DNA of 64,000 bases from Stereum hirsutum FP-91666 SS1 (Eukaryota; Basidiomycota; Agaricomycetes; Russulales; Stereaceae), in the NCBI RefSeq assembly GCF_000264905.1, contig NW_006763152.1:186001-250000 (forward strand). The letters are read 5' to 3'. This document shows positions 44,240 to 55,840 of this stretch, piece after piece. The first letter of the stretch is position 1. The number at the start of each line of letters is the position of its first letter. Position numbers and translations under genes: made by a program. The notes below the pieces were generated by a model, which saw nothing but the letters and a program-made list of their open reading frames with translations, ran no database searches and had not been told where the DNA came from.

Positions 44240-46145
44240 TCAAAGAGCCATCGTATCAAGCCACTTCGCTAACCGATATCCCGATTTTGCGAGTTGCAAG
44301 TCGATCTGAACGGATGTTCATCCCTATCATCAGCACATATTTTCCACCTCCAGAAGATGGTGGGAAACTCACGATAGGGATTGCAGTGGTGTAGTAAGAG
44401 GTCTCGCACAAATCGTCGCCCTTGGTGTAGTCGAAGACAGTCGACTAACATGCAAAGTGAGCACGGACAAACTCTGAGAGAGGAAATGGATGGAGAGGAA
44501 CAGAAAGTTCAAGGGAATTTTAAGAGCGAGAGGGACGTACACAATCGTAGGCATTAGCTTCCTTAGCCCATACGAGCGGGCAAGAAGTACCATCAAGTGC
44601 GGAATCGGTGATGCAGGTTACCCAGCCGGATGCAAGAGACTTGTACTCGCCAGTCTATGAAACCACACGTACATCAGTTACACGATCAGTATGATGCTAG
44701 GCTAGTAATAGTAGCTGAGAGGATACCACGGCGAAAGCAGGACACGAAGAAAGTTGAGGACAGACCTTAATCCTCGTGACGAGCTCAGCTGCATATGTCT
44801 GAACGTCGTTATCGTAGTTTGCATCGACGCTCTTCACCAACATTCCGGTATCTATGTATGGTGATATTACCCATGTCAGCCCCATCAGGATCAATAAGAA
44901 CCACGACCATGAAAAACACTGAACGTACCCCAGACCTACAATATGTTCGTTATTGAGCATTCAGATATCTCGAGGGTAGAGAGTGGAGATTGGTCGAAGG
45001 ATGAGTGGGAGACTCACAGCGTGCAGATTGGTGCTTTTCCCATCGCAGGTGGCGTCGATGTCGTTCCCACCAACTTCATAGTTCTAATGATGAGGGAGCA
45101 CAGCACAATGTGAATACAGATACGAGTACGCGGAGACAGGTCACCCACCTCGACATGCAAGGGTTGGCTGATGTCGCCCAAGAACTATAGCGATAAGACA
45201 ATTAGCTGGACGATTATTCGTTTCGCAAAGGCCATACGAAATCTTACGTGTGCTATGATAGCAATTCTTAACATTAGCATGCAAGAAATAGCACACGGAA
45301 TCACGCACTGACGAATTTGAGAGCCTCCTGACGCTGTGTGGCGCTCAAGCTCCTGCAAGTCCAAGTCCAAGTGGAACAGTCAATACAAGAGATTCAGAGC
45401 AACAAGCCGTGGTCCATATACTACGTACGTTTCCATCAGCCTCTCGGTGTAATTCTGTATAGCAGAAACTGGGATCAAGAAACATCACTCGAGTGTCTGA
45501 ACATAAGACAACCAAAAGAAGCGGTTGAAGGGCCACTTACTGATGCATCCCTCATCGCCACAATCACGAGAAAGCTCTACAGAGCACGAGTCGCTCAAGG
45601 GAGAATCTGTTCAAAGCTATAAGGAACTTATTCAAAAACTTGAATATAGAGCTGAAAGTTACCTTCGGCGTCGATGAAGTGGTACGGCTTTGAGTACTCG
45701 TATGCAGTCTCATATTTGACGGTGTCAGCCCACTGAAACATATAAAGATGTGTTAAATGCGGATCGAAATAACATAGGGTTGTTCCTCACAGTAGCGGCA
45801 ACACCAAGGGATTCGTTGTATGTTGAACCAAGCGATGTTTGGACGAAGCTAGTAGTTTCAGAGCTGATAAACTGCTCGTCACCGCCCGCCACAACACCAT
45901 ATATCGCGACTTCGTCAGATTGGTCTGTTGAGAGATATCACATGGACATCAAAAGTTTGAGCTTACAGCCATAGCGACGTATCTGCATATAAGAGAGAGT
46001 TTCAGTGAGTAGATAGTGATGAAATCACGGAACGAATGGAGACGGACCCAATAGTTTCATGCCCGACATTCCCCCAAGCCCAAGCACGATCTATAGCAGC
46101 CACTGCGAAGACAAGCGCGAATTCGAGAGCAGTGAATGACTTCAT
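44240..46145 (-). CDS. secreted S1/P1-type nuclease
   Basis: Fifteen exons on the minus strand fit in phase: 46145-46048, 45982-45967, 45871-45791, 45732-45663, 45606-45541, 45468-45429, 45352-45309, 45252-45248, 45184-45149, 45083-45018, 44935-44929, 44851-44766, 44654-44541, 44444-44373 and 44305-44240; 288 residues, the usual family size. A signal peptide ends before the zinc-binding N-terminal tryptophan (AWGNVGH, W24). The other zinc ligands are visible: H29, the aspartate of TWADTVKY, the histidine of YHFIDAE, H and D of THFLGDISQPLH with its second histidine, and the H and D of NLHAVWDTG. It should cut single-stranded nucleic acid outside the cell using three zinc ions. Exons of 5 and 7 bases are required. 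A TATA box lies about 100 bases upstream. Confidence 0.93.
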
Positions 46146-46240
46146 CGTTCGCTCTGAAGTTCCTGTATGCGGCTTGCGGTCTGTCAATATTCCGAATGAG
46201 CGGTCGACAGGAGCATCTTCAATCTCTCAAAGTCCTGACA

Positions 46241-46250
46241 TTTTATACTG
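46241..46250 (-). promoter_or_regulatory. TATA box of the S1/P1 nuclease gene
   Basis: CAGTATAAAA on the minus strand lies about 100 bases before the ATG at 46145. Confidence 0.6.
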
Positions 46251-47250
46251 GTGCTCTCAGAAGCACTGGCAGGCCGCGATAGCACCGGCGTGGACGCATG
46301 CAAATCGCGGGAGAGGATGTCGGAGATCTCGAAATACACATGCTAAGTAACACACGTTGTTACTGAGCGAGCCATGTGGTGATGGTAGCTACCACCAAAA
46401 GCCAAAAGAAGGAGAACAAGGAACGGTGTGCGATGATACCGGTGGTAATGGGAGTCTTTGTGCGGAGTAAGGCCCAGCAAGGCCGGGGATGGAAGAGCCT
46501 TCGACAGTCCAAAGATAGAAGCAAAAGAAGCTCCGGGGACCGGCTTGGCACGATATGCGCCATACGGAGATCTGAAAGAGATCAGCTGGTTCAGCCGACG
46601 ATGCATCCAGGAAGTTCAGCATGCGTGCTTGGCAGGAGAACGGTCCTGGTTTGTCGGGCGACCTTGTGGTAGCGACCCACAGAAAGGCATATTTAGCTCC
46701 ATATCTATTCTTTGAAATCTATCAGAGAGGCACTTGAGTGGACGAGACGATATTGCACTCACTTTTGGTGAATGTCGTGAAACTCGAAGGGGCATAATTC
46801 GGCTGTGCGGCATCTCTAGAGCTGTCAAAGAAGATCAGTCGCGTCGATGAACGTGTCTTATAGCATATCGCAGTGGATCTCGTATCGCCGTCAAGACGCA
46901 TCCTCCCGCGAAATTGTCTCTATGACAATGAGCAAGTCGAGGAGAGAATCGCTGTCGGACGACGTCCACATCTCGTATACATATAGATGTGTAGTAGCAG
47001 GCAGAATGCAGAGTTTGCAATTGTGCAGGTTATGGGGACACACAAATTCGAGCCACCGTGATATACAGTATCTTCCCAAGCACTGCGGCAGGTAGGCTAC
47101 AAGGCCTTTACGAGTCGAGCAAGCTGGAACGTGAATGAAAAATGACCATCGATGCTACAAGAAGTGCATGGATGGTGGAAGTGAGAAGATAATTCGGGAA
47201 TCTCATGAATATACAGTCAGCGCGTATCGAGAGGTTTGACGTTACCGCAA
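46251..47250. other. intergenic, no gene seen
   Basis: Open frames at 46343-46715 on both strands have no recognised motif or splice support. I see no gene. Confidence 0.45.
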
Positions 47251-49900
47251 TCAGGGTAACGACTCCCTTTCTTTCTGGACCTCCGTCCGCACCGTGATCG
47301 TCCCATTCGTATCATCAACACCCCTAGACTCAGCTATAGATACCGTGGCCAGTTAGAATACATTTCCAAATTCTGCCAACTTTAAAGAACGCATACCTTC
47401 AACCTGATCCACCTGCCTCACGGGTCCCCTAAACCATCGCCGCGCGCTGACTACCCAATACCCTAATGCATAGACTAGCACTATACCCACCGCGACAATA
47501 GCGTAGTTAAGCGTTTGCGAGTTGACGGGGTTCAGTTCGGGAAGAAGTAGTACGATGGTGATGAAGCATATCCAAATGACGGCCACTGCGGCGCAAGGTA
47601 AGGAGAATGGGCCAAGGTGAAAGGGCCCACGCTGGAAATGGGACGAGTAGAAAAGGCGGAGTGCGATGGGAATGCCTGTGTGATGCATCGTGATTAGCCC
47701 CTGGATGCCATGAAGGAGGTAGAGAGAGAGGAAAAGGGACGACGGATGACTCACCGTATGATATGTAAAGCCCAATGGTGCAGATGGACGTGGCAGCTGA
47801 GAGGGCAACACTACTCCCCAAGCTCGGAAGTCCGAGTAGAAAGCTAAGTGTACAGGCGAGCCATACTGTGGATGGGCAACGGGATGTCACTACAATGGTC
47901 GATAGACGAAGTGAGAGAGGATGTACCAGTTCGAATTGGCGATCTCCACCTGTCGTCTACTTGGTGGAAGAAAGCGCTTCCAGGCATACCTCCGTCGCGC
48001 GCGAAGGCATACATCATGCGAGAATTGGCAGTGATAGCAAATATCCTGTATGATATATCAAGTTTGTGAGCTTGAGTGCATATTGTGCAAGAGAACCAGA
48101 GACCGAAAACGATGCGGACGTACCCGCACATGAACATACAGACAACGATTATGACCTATAGTATATGGCGACAATGACGGCGACAGTGGTCAAGATTGAG
48201 TTTTCGCACCGCAGCTATGAGAAGAAAAAGTGCATGAGACGCACCATCAAAGCAATGGCCCCCTTCTCTCCAACAGTATCTAGAAAAATTTGGGTGATGG
48301 GTTGACCAGTTGAGGACGCGACAGTCGTTTCATAGTCTTGTATCGAGAAGAGGAGACCAAGAATGATGAACCAGCCCTAGGAAAAGACAACGCGTTAGAA
48401 TCCAGACATCATTTGCGACACTACATCAGGGACTGACCAGAGTTACAGAGACGCTGAGGGCCATTATGATGCCGATTGGGCCGGCCTTAGCAGCATTGTG
48501 GGTCTCTTCTGACATCTGCAAACATGATCGGTAAGCAGGCCAATTCGTTAACCACAGAGAGCCTCAACGGGATACTAACATGGGCGCTGGCATCATACCC
48601 TGTAAGAGTATACTGCGCTAGAAGGATTCCAATTACGGCAACATATGCCGGACTTGCACGTTGAGACCATCCAACTCCGCCGTCCACACCGGTACCGTCG
48701 ATGAAGGTGGCGAAGACAAATTTTGCGGATTGGTGCGTGGGGGCCTTGATCAGGACTGCGATGACGATGGAAGTTGTTCCGACTGTATTACACACCAATA
48801 AAGCCAAAAGGTGAGCGTGAGTATGACGGGTGTGATGGAACGGAAACGAGAAATTCGGGAAAGTGGAAAACTGACGAGCATGCCACCATACGGAGAAGTT
48901 GTTGACATACCCCAGAAAACGAACGCCGAAGGTGTTGAAAAGTCCTAAAAAGCATGAATGTCAGATGGAATGGGGAATCACTATTATGACAAGCAAGACG
49001 AACCTTGGGCTACCGTTATAGCAGCATAGATGCCTAGTGTTCTTCCCGGACTAGGAGCATAGCCAGTCCCTAGAGTGCTAACTGTCGAGATAAAGTTCGC
49101 ACAGGCGTAGCTGTGGTCACATATGAGAGTGTAACTCGTAACACAATGAAGTCCTCGGCGATAATAGAACAACGAAACCACTTACTTGATACCGGTGGTA
49201 CCGGAGAACTGACCAAGAAGATTGAACCAGCCACAGATCCACGACGCAATTGGCGCGTACTTCGGAGGGGAGAGCATGGCAGCCCAGTAGTAGGGACCGC
49301 CGCTGGTGGGATGCGAGCTGCAAATCTCTGTTAGGGACAGATTCAGGTCAGAATGTTGGGGTGTCAGCGCTTCAGCCCTACAGATGCATGACGTACCGGC
49401 CATAGAGAGACCGACAGACAAGGTGAAGAATGCTGCCAAAACCGTCAATGACATTTCGCTGTGACCGGGAGATATCACGTCTCGACGTACAGACAATAAG
49501 CCACCCCCAGACCATGACAGCAGGTCCTCCAGTAGTCTATGACTGGATTAGCATGCCGGCATTTCCTGAGCAGAGGAGAGCTCACCAGGCCGTAGGCAAA
49601 CAGAGACGCCATCCCCGTGATAACGCTCATGATAGAGAATGAGAATCCAAAGTTCTACAGCATCGACGAATATGTTTTGTTAGGCTACACTGCGCAATAC
49701 GAATTGGTAGCGCACCTGCAGAAGACTCAGATCTCGTCTTAATAGTCCAGTATCGAATCAGCACGGGCGCCAAGGCAACGGATGAGGTGAGTTCACCTGA
49801 GCTCCTGTTTGTATCCCATCCTTGCCAACTGCACTTCATCTTTTTCCTCCCCGACTACGGCTGCTTCGCTGACTACGATATCGTCCTTGGAATCCGCCAT
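47251..49900 (-). CDS. APC-type amino-acid/GABA permease
   Basis: Sixteen exons on the minus strand: 49900-49797, 49737-49716, 49654-49586, 49536-49491, 49432-49397, 49327-49186, 49110-49004, 48944-48876, 48782-48580, 48515-48438, 48376-48245, 48155-48124, 48045-47927, 47865-47755, 47675-47397 and 47333-47251; 543 residues. About 40 polar residues precede roughly 12 helices. Hallmarks of the fungal GABA/choline/amino-acid permease group are NFGFSFSIMSVITGM, EICSSHPTSGGPYYW, GYDASAHMSEET and SRMMYAFARDGG. It should import amino acids, GABA or related amines at the plasma membrane. The substrate cannot be read. A read-through frame at 48100-48137 looks coding but the spliced version (GIFAITANSRMM) fits the family better. 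Confidence 0.93.
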
Positions 49901-51325
49901 GTCGCGTCGTCTGGATGTAGAGCGCAAAAGATGGAGGGGGAGAGAAGATGAAAACAACTACAAGGCGTCTCTAGAGATATTCGCACACCCATCAGCTTGC
50001 CCCCGCATATGGAGATATGGAGAGGCCCCATTGCCCGATTTGAGCACATCGAGGCCTTGAATGCGTGAGCGAGATTACACTATAATGAAGAGCACTTAGA
50101 GAACTAGGGTTAGTACTTGTCCTATATCGGATGCGTGAGATGCAACGACTTACCAGCAAGCACGTAAGGCTTAGAAAACGATGGGACGGGGAGCAATGTT
50201 ACCAGATGGATGTCACGAACGGAGATAGACCATTGGTGCGTTCGCAAAGCGGGACAATTGTGCACCAAATCGGATGGCAAGCGCCACAAGAGCTCAATCT
50301 CTTTACTGGCATGATGTTCTTCACAAGCTCGGTCGCATGACGAGGTTCATGTCTTGGAGCACGTCCTCAATTTATTTTCAACTTTTGGTGTATTGCGTCT
50401 CAAATATTTTGTGCCTCTATAGGTAAAATTTCATGGGGGTATACATCAGCGTTATCTCGAGTACGATAATAGACTCGGTCATAGACAGAATCGCCGTACC
50501 TGCCGACACCCTCGGGAAGCATACATGATATCAGATAGCTGACAAGCCTGGTCAGGGGTGTGCTGGACATAGGTACCTCTTGGCAAGAATACGATGTCGA
50601 AAGATTGAGAAACCTAGCGCTTACAGATTGACCATGAATGGAGCGAGCCCGTGTATCGTGGCGATAGTATCCGCCCGTCACAGACTTGTATGCTTCGTCA
50701 CCATTCATGTAACTGAGTCGTTACTGTGTGTAGAAACATCAAAGAAACACGGCTTTGCCTCAGACACGACGTGCACACTTCGGAGAATGGAAAATGCTCG
50801 TAGAGACCGAAATCGGAGCCTGGAGGGAGAAGTGCTATGAATCACACTCACCTCTGAGTACATACTCGAGCATGCTGATGAGTTGCACCATTAATCAGGA
50901 TAAAGTATGCGCATTCTGGTGATTTAGGCTGTCAGGATCAAGTCCGGACTGGGAATAACTCGCGGCGGGGCAACCAGCCGAAAACTGACACCCTTTGCAA
51001 CCGCTGACTAAGAGTCGCTCTCCGGATATCTCCGCCAGTGACGCAGAGCCCCCGACCGAAGAACAATGGAACGCACTCTTTTTGGTCTTGCCTTCGCGTT
51101 TTGCCATATCAGGAATGCTGAAGGGGCCAAAGCAAACGTGGCGTGTTTCGGGTAGTGCTTCCGGCTACGTAAATCTGAGGGCCCTTCCCACAGCTAGCAT
51201 TGACTCTTTCTCTTGAACCACCATCATCGCTGTCCGCCCCGTCTCTGCCTCTTCCCTTTGATCAGTCCACAAGACTCGATTATCGGCAATTCACTCTCCA
51301 TTTACATCTACTATTCGCATACGTT
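49901..51325. other. divergent intergenic region
   Basis: This is the upstream region of the APC permease (-) and the third BTB-like gene (+). Several short frames exist but none assembles into a gene. Confidence 0.45.
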
Positions 51326-54117
51326 ATGGCGCAGTCTTCCAACTCTAGTCGTCACACGATCGCTAAACCATCAGAGGCTTCACCCGTCAGCGACCACAAT
51401 CCTGATGCTGGAGATGGAGAAGGCGAATGTGAACAAGCGTCTGATCCGAAGCGTACTGTGGAAGGTGGAGGTCACCTTAAAGGTACGCATGTTTTACTTA
51501 GCATATGAGCTCAACTAGATTTGACCCAGTATGTTCGGGTACGTTAGGCATGGACACGGTGCAAGAACCAGCCACCCAACGTAGACATCAGTCGACAGTC
51601 AGCATCCCTAGTGAGTATTTCACGCACATTGGCACCCAACGAAAGAGGTCCTGACTCAATTTTTGGTTAGTAAATGAATCCACCCTGAAATACTTTGCGC
51701 AATATAAGGCCAGGTGGGGAGCGCCACCCGGCCCAAGCGCGCGGAGCGCAGAGCCGAGCGATTCTCGACCTCTCGTCGGGACGGAATCGGAGAAGCACGA
51801 TGATAGAGAGCTCGTTGATATTCCTGGTCGGAACAACAAGCGCGCACACGACTCAGGGGAGGAAGACGAAGCACACGAAGGGCTACTGGTAGGCTTAAGC
51901 AGCGCGTTGACGCGAGAGAGTGCAAACGGTCCAAGCTCCGATTCTAGCGACGAATCCTTTGGTGGGACCTCAATATCCTCATATTGATCTGAGAATCAGT
52001 ACGCTGATCTCGGGATGTATGCATTTTTTCCAGGTTTCAGAGGATTTAAGACGCGCAGCAACAAGCGACAGCGTGTTGGTAGAGTATTCACAGGGGAAAT
52101 TACCTCCCATCTTTCGCCTCCAGAGCACAGAATCGACGCTCCCCCTGCACCGTCTTTCGCGCCTCCTCCTGTCGTACGTGCTGCTTCTCCAGCTGATTCC
52201 TTGGCCTCCTACGAGTCGGATAGCGAGGTCCTCCCGGCTCCCGCGGTACCTACGGCCCCTGTGGCACCTGTCGAAGCCCCATCCACCGTCAACCCCCATG
52301 TCCGCCCGCACCCTTCTCTATTCGCCACCCCAATCACCTTCGCCGATTACAACGCGCGATTCGATCCACTATCCGCACCGATTAAGTATGCTGCACCCAC
52401 CTTCGACGCGGACACCACTTTTGCCTCGACTGCATCGGGTATTGAAGGCCCCAGTCATCCAACGAACGGTTCCGTATCGTACAACGACCTCGAATCCCAC
52501 CAATATCAGTCTATTGACGAGCTCAAGAAGGCGGCCGATTCGCTGGAGCACCACACGTTCTACTGGGAAGATGGGGACGTGATCATTCACTGTGGCACAG
52601 TGATCTTCCGCGTTCACGCGGAGGTTCTTGTGGAGCACAGTTGGATGTATCGAGAGATGTTTGGTGAAGATGGAGTTGCGACGATGATGAGTGAGCAGAG
52701 AGAGTTGCCGGGGGTGAAAGTCTACATCCACGACGAGGGCGTGGCCGGTGAGACTGTGGAGGATTACGAATTTATGCTAATGTCCTTTTATCGTCCGTAA
52801 GTCGCGGTCTCCATTCGTTCTCGCCTTTTTCTTCGTCGTCCTGATCCGACCCCTACGTCGCATTACTCTAGAAACGAACTGAAGCCGACTTCATACTGCA
52901 CGGTTCCGAAACTCGAACGCATACTCAACCTATCCCGTAAATACTCCTCCGTCCGCCTTCGCGAATTCGGGATCTGTGTCTTCTCCCTCTACGCACCCAC
53001 ATCCTTCGAGGGCTGGCTTCATCTCGGCGAACGCCTCGCCTCTTCCAACGCCCATCTCTCGACGTCCATGTCTCCGTTCGCCTACACGGATTCTGCCACC
53101 GCGAAGGGAAAAGGAAGGGCCGTCGACATGGGCACGAACAACATCCATTCGTCGTTGACCGTCCGCGACAAGTTCCGCCTCCATTATCTCGCCAAAACGC
53201 ACGAAGTATGGGCAGTTCAGCCATACGTCCGTTACCTCCTCTGCCAAGAATCCATCGATTCGATCACGACCGGCGGCGGGTTCGAGGACGTTACGATAAC
53301 CGATGACCCCAACCCTTACTGGAAGTTCGGCGACTCCGAGGTCGAACCAGAATCCAACGACGAGATGTTCCGTATCCCGCAGGAGGAAGTCCTCGATCTT
53401 TTGCAGGGACGGGAGACTCTAAAGGATGCTCAGCGCGACTTCGTCTTCGGTTTCTTGTCGAAAATCAGGCGGGAGGGGAAAGTTGGCAATGCTTGGGACC
53501 GTCAGAATGGTCAACTCAGCGGAGGAGGGCTGTCAAGGGAGGTTGAGCGGACGGAGAAGAGTATGACAGCTGCGACATCTTGGCGAGTCTGGACATTGAG
53601 TTGCGATGAGAAGAGGAACTCCGAGACAAAACATTCGTGTTTTATGTTCCTGATCCGTCTGCATCGTGAGTGGGAGGTGAAAAAGAAAGATATCTACGGT
53701 CTTGGCGAAGGTCTCCCACTCAATTCGCTCGGAGGCTTGACGGCCGAAGCGAGGGGGTTGATCAAGGGGCATCTGTGCCCAAGCTGCTGGAAGAAGTTCA
53801 AGAGCGAAATGAGGCAGGGCCAGAGGAAGGTTTGGAGGGTGCTGCCGCGTGCGGTGGGTCTTCGTGATTGGTTTGAGGTAGAGAAGAAGGCAAAAGATGT
53901 CAACAAGGTGGGTACGGCGGGTGTACCGAAGGAGGCCTGGGATGACGCGAGACGAAGGGCCATTGATATGTACTTCGAGAGTAATGCGGGAAAGACTAAG
54001 GAGCGGGATGAGCTGGAGGGTAGGGAAGGGAAGTGGAAGCGGGAGTTGGAGATACGTACCTATGAAGAGGTGAGGATTGCGTATCAGAGGGAGAGAGCTC
54101 GAAATGCGACACACTAG
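51326..54117 (+). CDS. BTB/POZ-like protein with C-terminal CxxC region, paralog 3
   Basis: Five exons, 51326-51482, 51548-51610, 51671-51961, 52034-52796 and 52872-54117, give 839 residues. The first 350 residues are polar, with acidic and Pro/Ala-rich patches and a KTRSNKRQRVGR basic stretch. The BTB-like core is HTFYWEDGDVIIHCGTVIFR ... YEFMLMSFYRP, split by the intron at 52797 in the same place and phase as the paralogs, then LERILNLSRKYSSVRLREFG. The C terminus has LCPSCWKKFKSEMRQGQRKV and WRVLPRAVGLRDWFEVEKKA, matching 36866 and 41791. The long N-terminal extension makes it the largest of the three. Adaptor function is inferred from the BTB fold only. Confidence 0.85.
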
Positions 54118-54239
54118 ATGGGTTAACGTTCTGGACGGCTCGCATCTCTGTATATTTGTAATATTTGTTCGTTGTCGTTGTTTGTAACTCGTTCCATGTA
54201 ACGCAATTTGATTGTTCATCATTCAATTTCCTTTTCATA

Positions 54240-55350
54240 TTGCGAGAGTATGTGTGATATAGACCAGTCCAGGAATCTCTACTAGCTCTGTACATTGCTC
54301 TTCGGTGTATTGCAACAAGTCTGCGACACCACAATGCACAAGCCACCCCCATTACCCATCCCAACGCCTTCCCTACACCCTCGACTCTTCCTGTCCCTGA
54401 ATTGCTCCCGGTATTCATGTAATTCCCTGAAAGATAGGCAAAGGAAAGATGTGAGCCTAACTGCGTATAATCCACGTGAAAATGAAGGTTTGCACTTACA
54501 AGGATCGAGATCGCCATAATTCCCGCCAACACAACTGGGATGAAGGGCTGATAAAATAGGCAGCGTGTTGATCTAAGGCGATCGTCGAAGTTGGTGTGGA
54601 GCGTCCGGTATGTACGGGACTTCAAAGTAAATTAGATTACGGAATGACGACGAATGAAAATGCGATTGATAACTCACAATGTCCGTCAAAAAGAACCGCG
54701 GGACAGGTCGTTCCCTGCCCAAATATGGTTCCTTTCCCTTGTCTAATCTCCACTTCTGTTCCTGCTCCTGGCTGTATTCCGTAGGTTTGTCGAATCCCTA
54801 CGACAAGAGTACCAAATGACGTGTAAGTGCGAATTCCAATGTACAAGTCAAGAAGTAAACTTACGAGGTTCGAAACCGCCATATATTCCTGCCAACGCGA
54901 CTGGGATGAAGGGCTGGTGAACTAAGGCAGCGCGTTGATCTGAGGGCGGTTTCGAGGTCGGTGGAAGGGCCAGGTATCGACTCGCTACATTTCAGGGCGA
55001 AAACGTTAGCTGGGTGAAAGAGAATAAGATCACGAGGAGCACGTACGAAGCCGATAAAACGAAACACCGGGCGGGTCATTCCCCGCCCACTCACGATCCT
55101 CCTCGTACTTCTCTCACTTCCTTCTCCATCACTGCATCTCCGAAACGAAAGAGACCGACCGGCGGTGCGGAAGCCAAAAGCATTGAAGTCCAACCAGGTA
55201 TCCTGGTCCACGGGTATATGGCGCAATCCTCCGAGGAAGGCAAAAGAGAGGTTGAAGTCGAAATCCGATCCACTGTCCTTGTTCATTAGGGTATATCGCC
55301 ACGATGGCGAGAGATGAAGATTATGTCCAAAGTCCATTAGTGTATATCGT
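54240..55350 (-). pseudogene. two tandem, decayed copies of one gene segment
   Basis: Minus-strand segments around 54495-54730 and 54859-55100 are alike, including the splice donor GTAAGT at the same place. Their conceptual pieces YQPFIPVVLAGI and HQPFIPVALAGIYGGFEP correspond. Relative to each other the copies carry single-base insertions and deletions, and no frame runs cleanly through either. Further upstream on the minus strand (near 55200-55280) a frame reading NLSFAFLGGLRHIPVDQDTW looks coding. I do not recognise the family. It may be a functional gene plus a broken copy, or two broken copies. Confidence 0.5.
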
Positions 55351-55374
55351 CCAAGCCATCGGAATATAGGAAGA

Positions 55375-55575
55375 TAGCGTGTGGCGATAGTCGAAAGAGT
55401 AATTCACGAGTAGCGCAAATCGAGGGCGAAAAATGGGCGCCGTATAGCGTGTGGCGATAGTTGAAAGATTGTAAAGCGTGTAGCGATAGTTGAAAGATTG
55501 TGTAGAGTGTGTCGATAGTCGAAAAAATTAGATCACGAGTAGCGTGGATCGAGGACGAAAAACGTGCGCCGTAGG
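55375..55575. repeat. nested short tandem repeats
   Basis: The 27-29 base motif AGCGTGTGGCGATAGTYGAA occurs four times (near 55375, 55445, 55474, 55505). The stretch CACGAGTAGCG followed by ATCGAGGNCGAAAAA and GCGCCGTA occurs twice (55404-55446 and 55534-55575), so a unit of about 130 bases was itself duplicated. Confidence 0.85.
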
Positions 55576-55840
55576 TGGCGTAGCGGAGAACAGAGTCGCA
55601 AATATTGCAGAGCCGGATAGTTTTGTTGTTTTACGATGTTTTTGTTGTTTTCGAGTTTTCATAGTCGTCGCCTCAAGAGTCAGAACATCCTGTCGAAAGG
55701 AATCAAGAATTCATCGTCGCCACAGATAAGTCAGAGCACTACAGATGAAAGTATAGGTCAGAAAAGTCTCTTCGCGGTCAACGAAGGCAGATGTTGCGTA
55801 CCATTCAGATAATCACCCATGCTTCTTGCGCCTCCACGCC

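Noticed and set aside
48061..48137. Read-through of the APC permease exon at 48124 (MCGYVRIVFGLWFSC)
   Set aside because: Splicing from GTACGT to the acceptor at 48046 keeps phase and gives the family-like GIFAITANSRMM; the read-through version ends without a usable donor.
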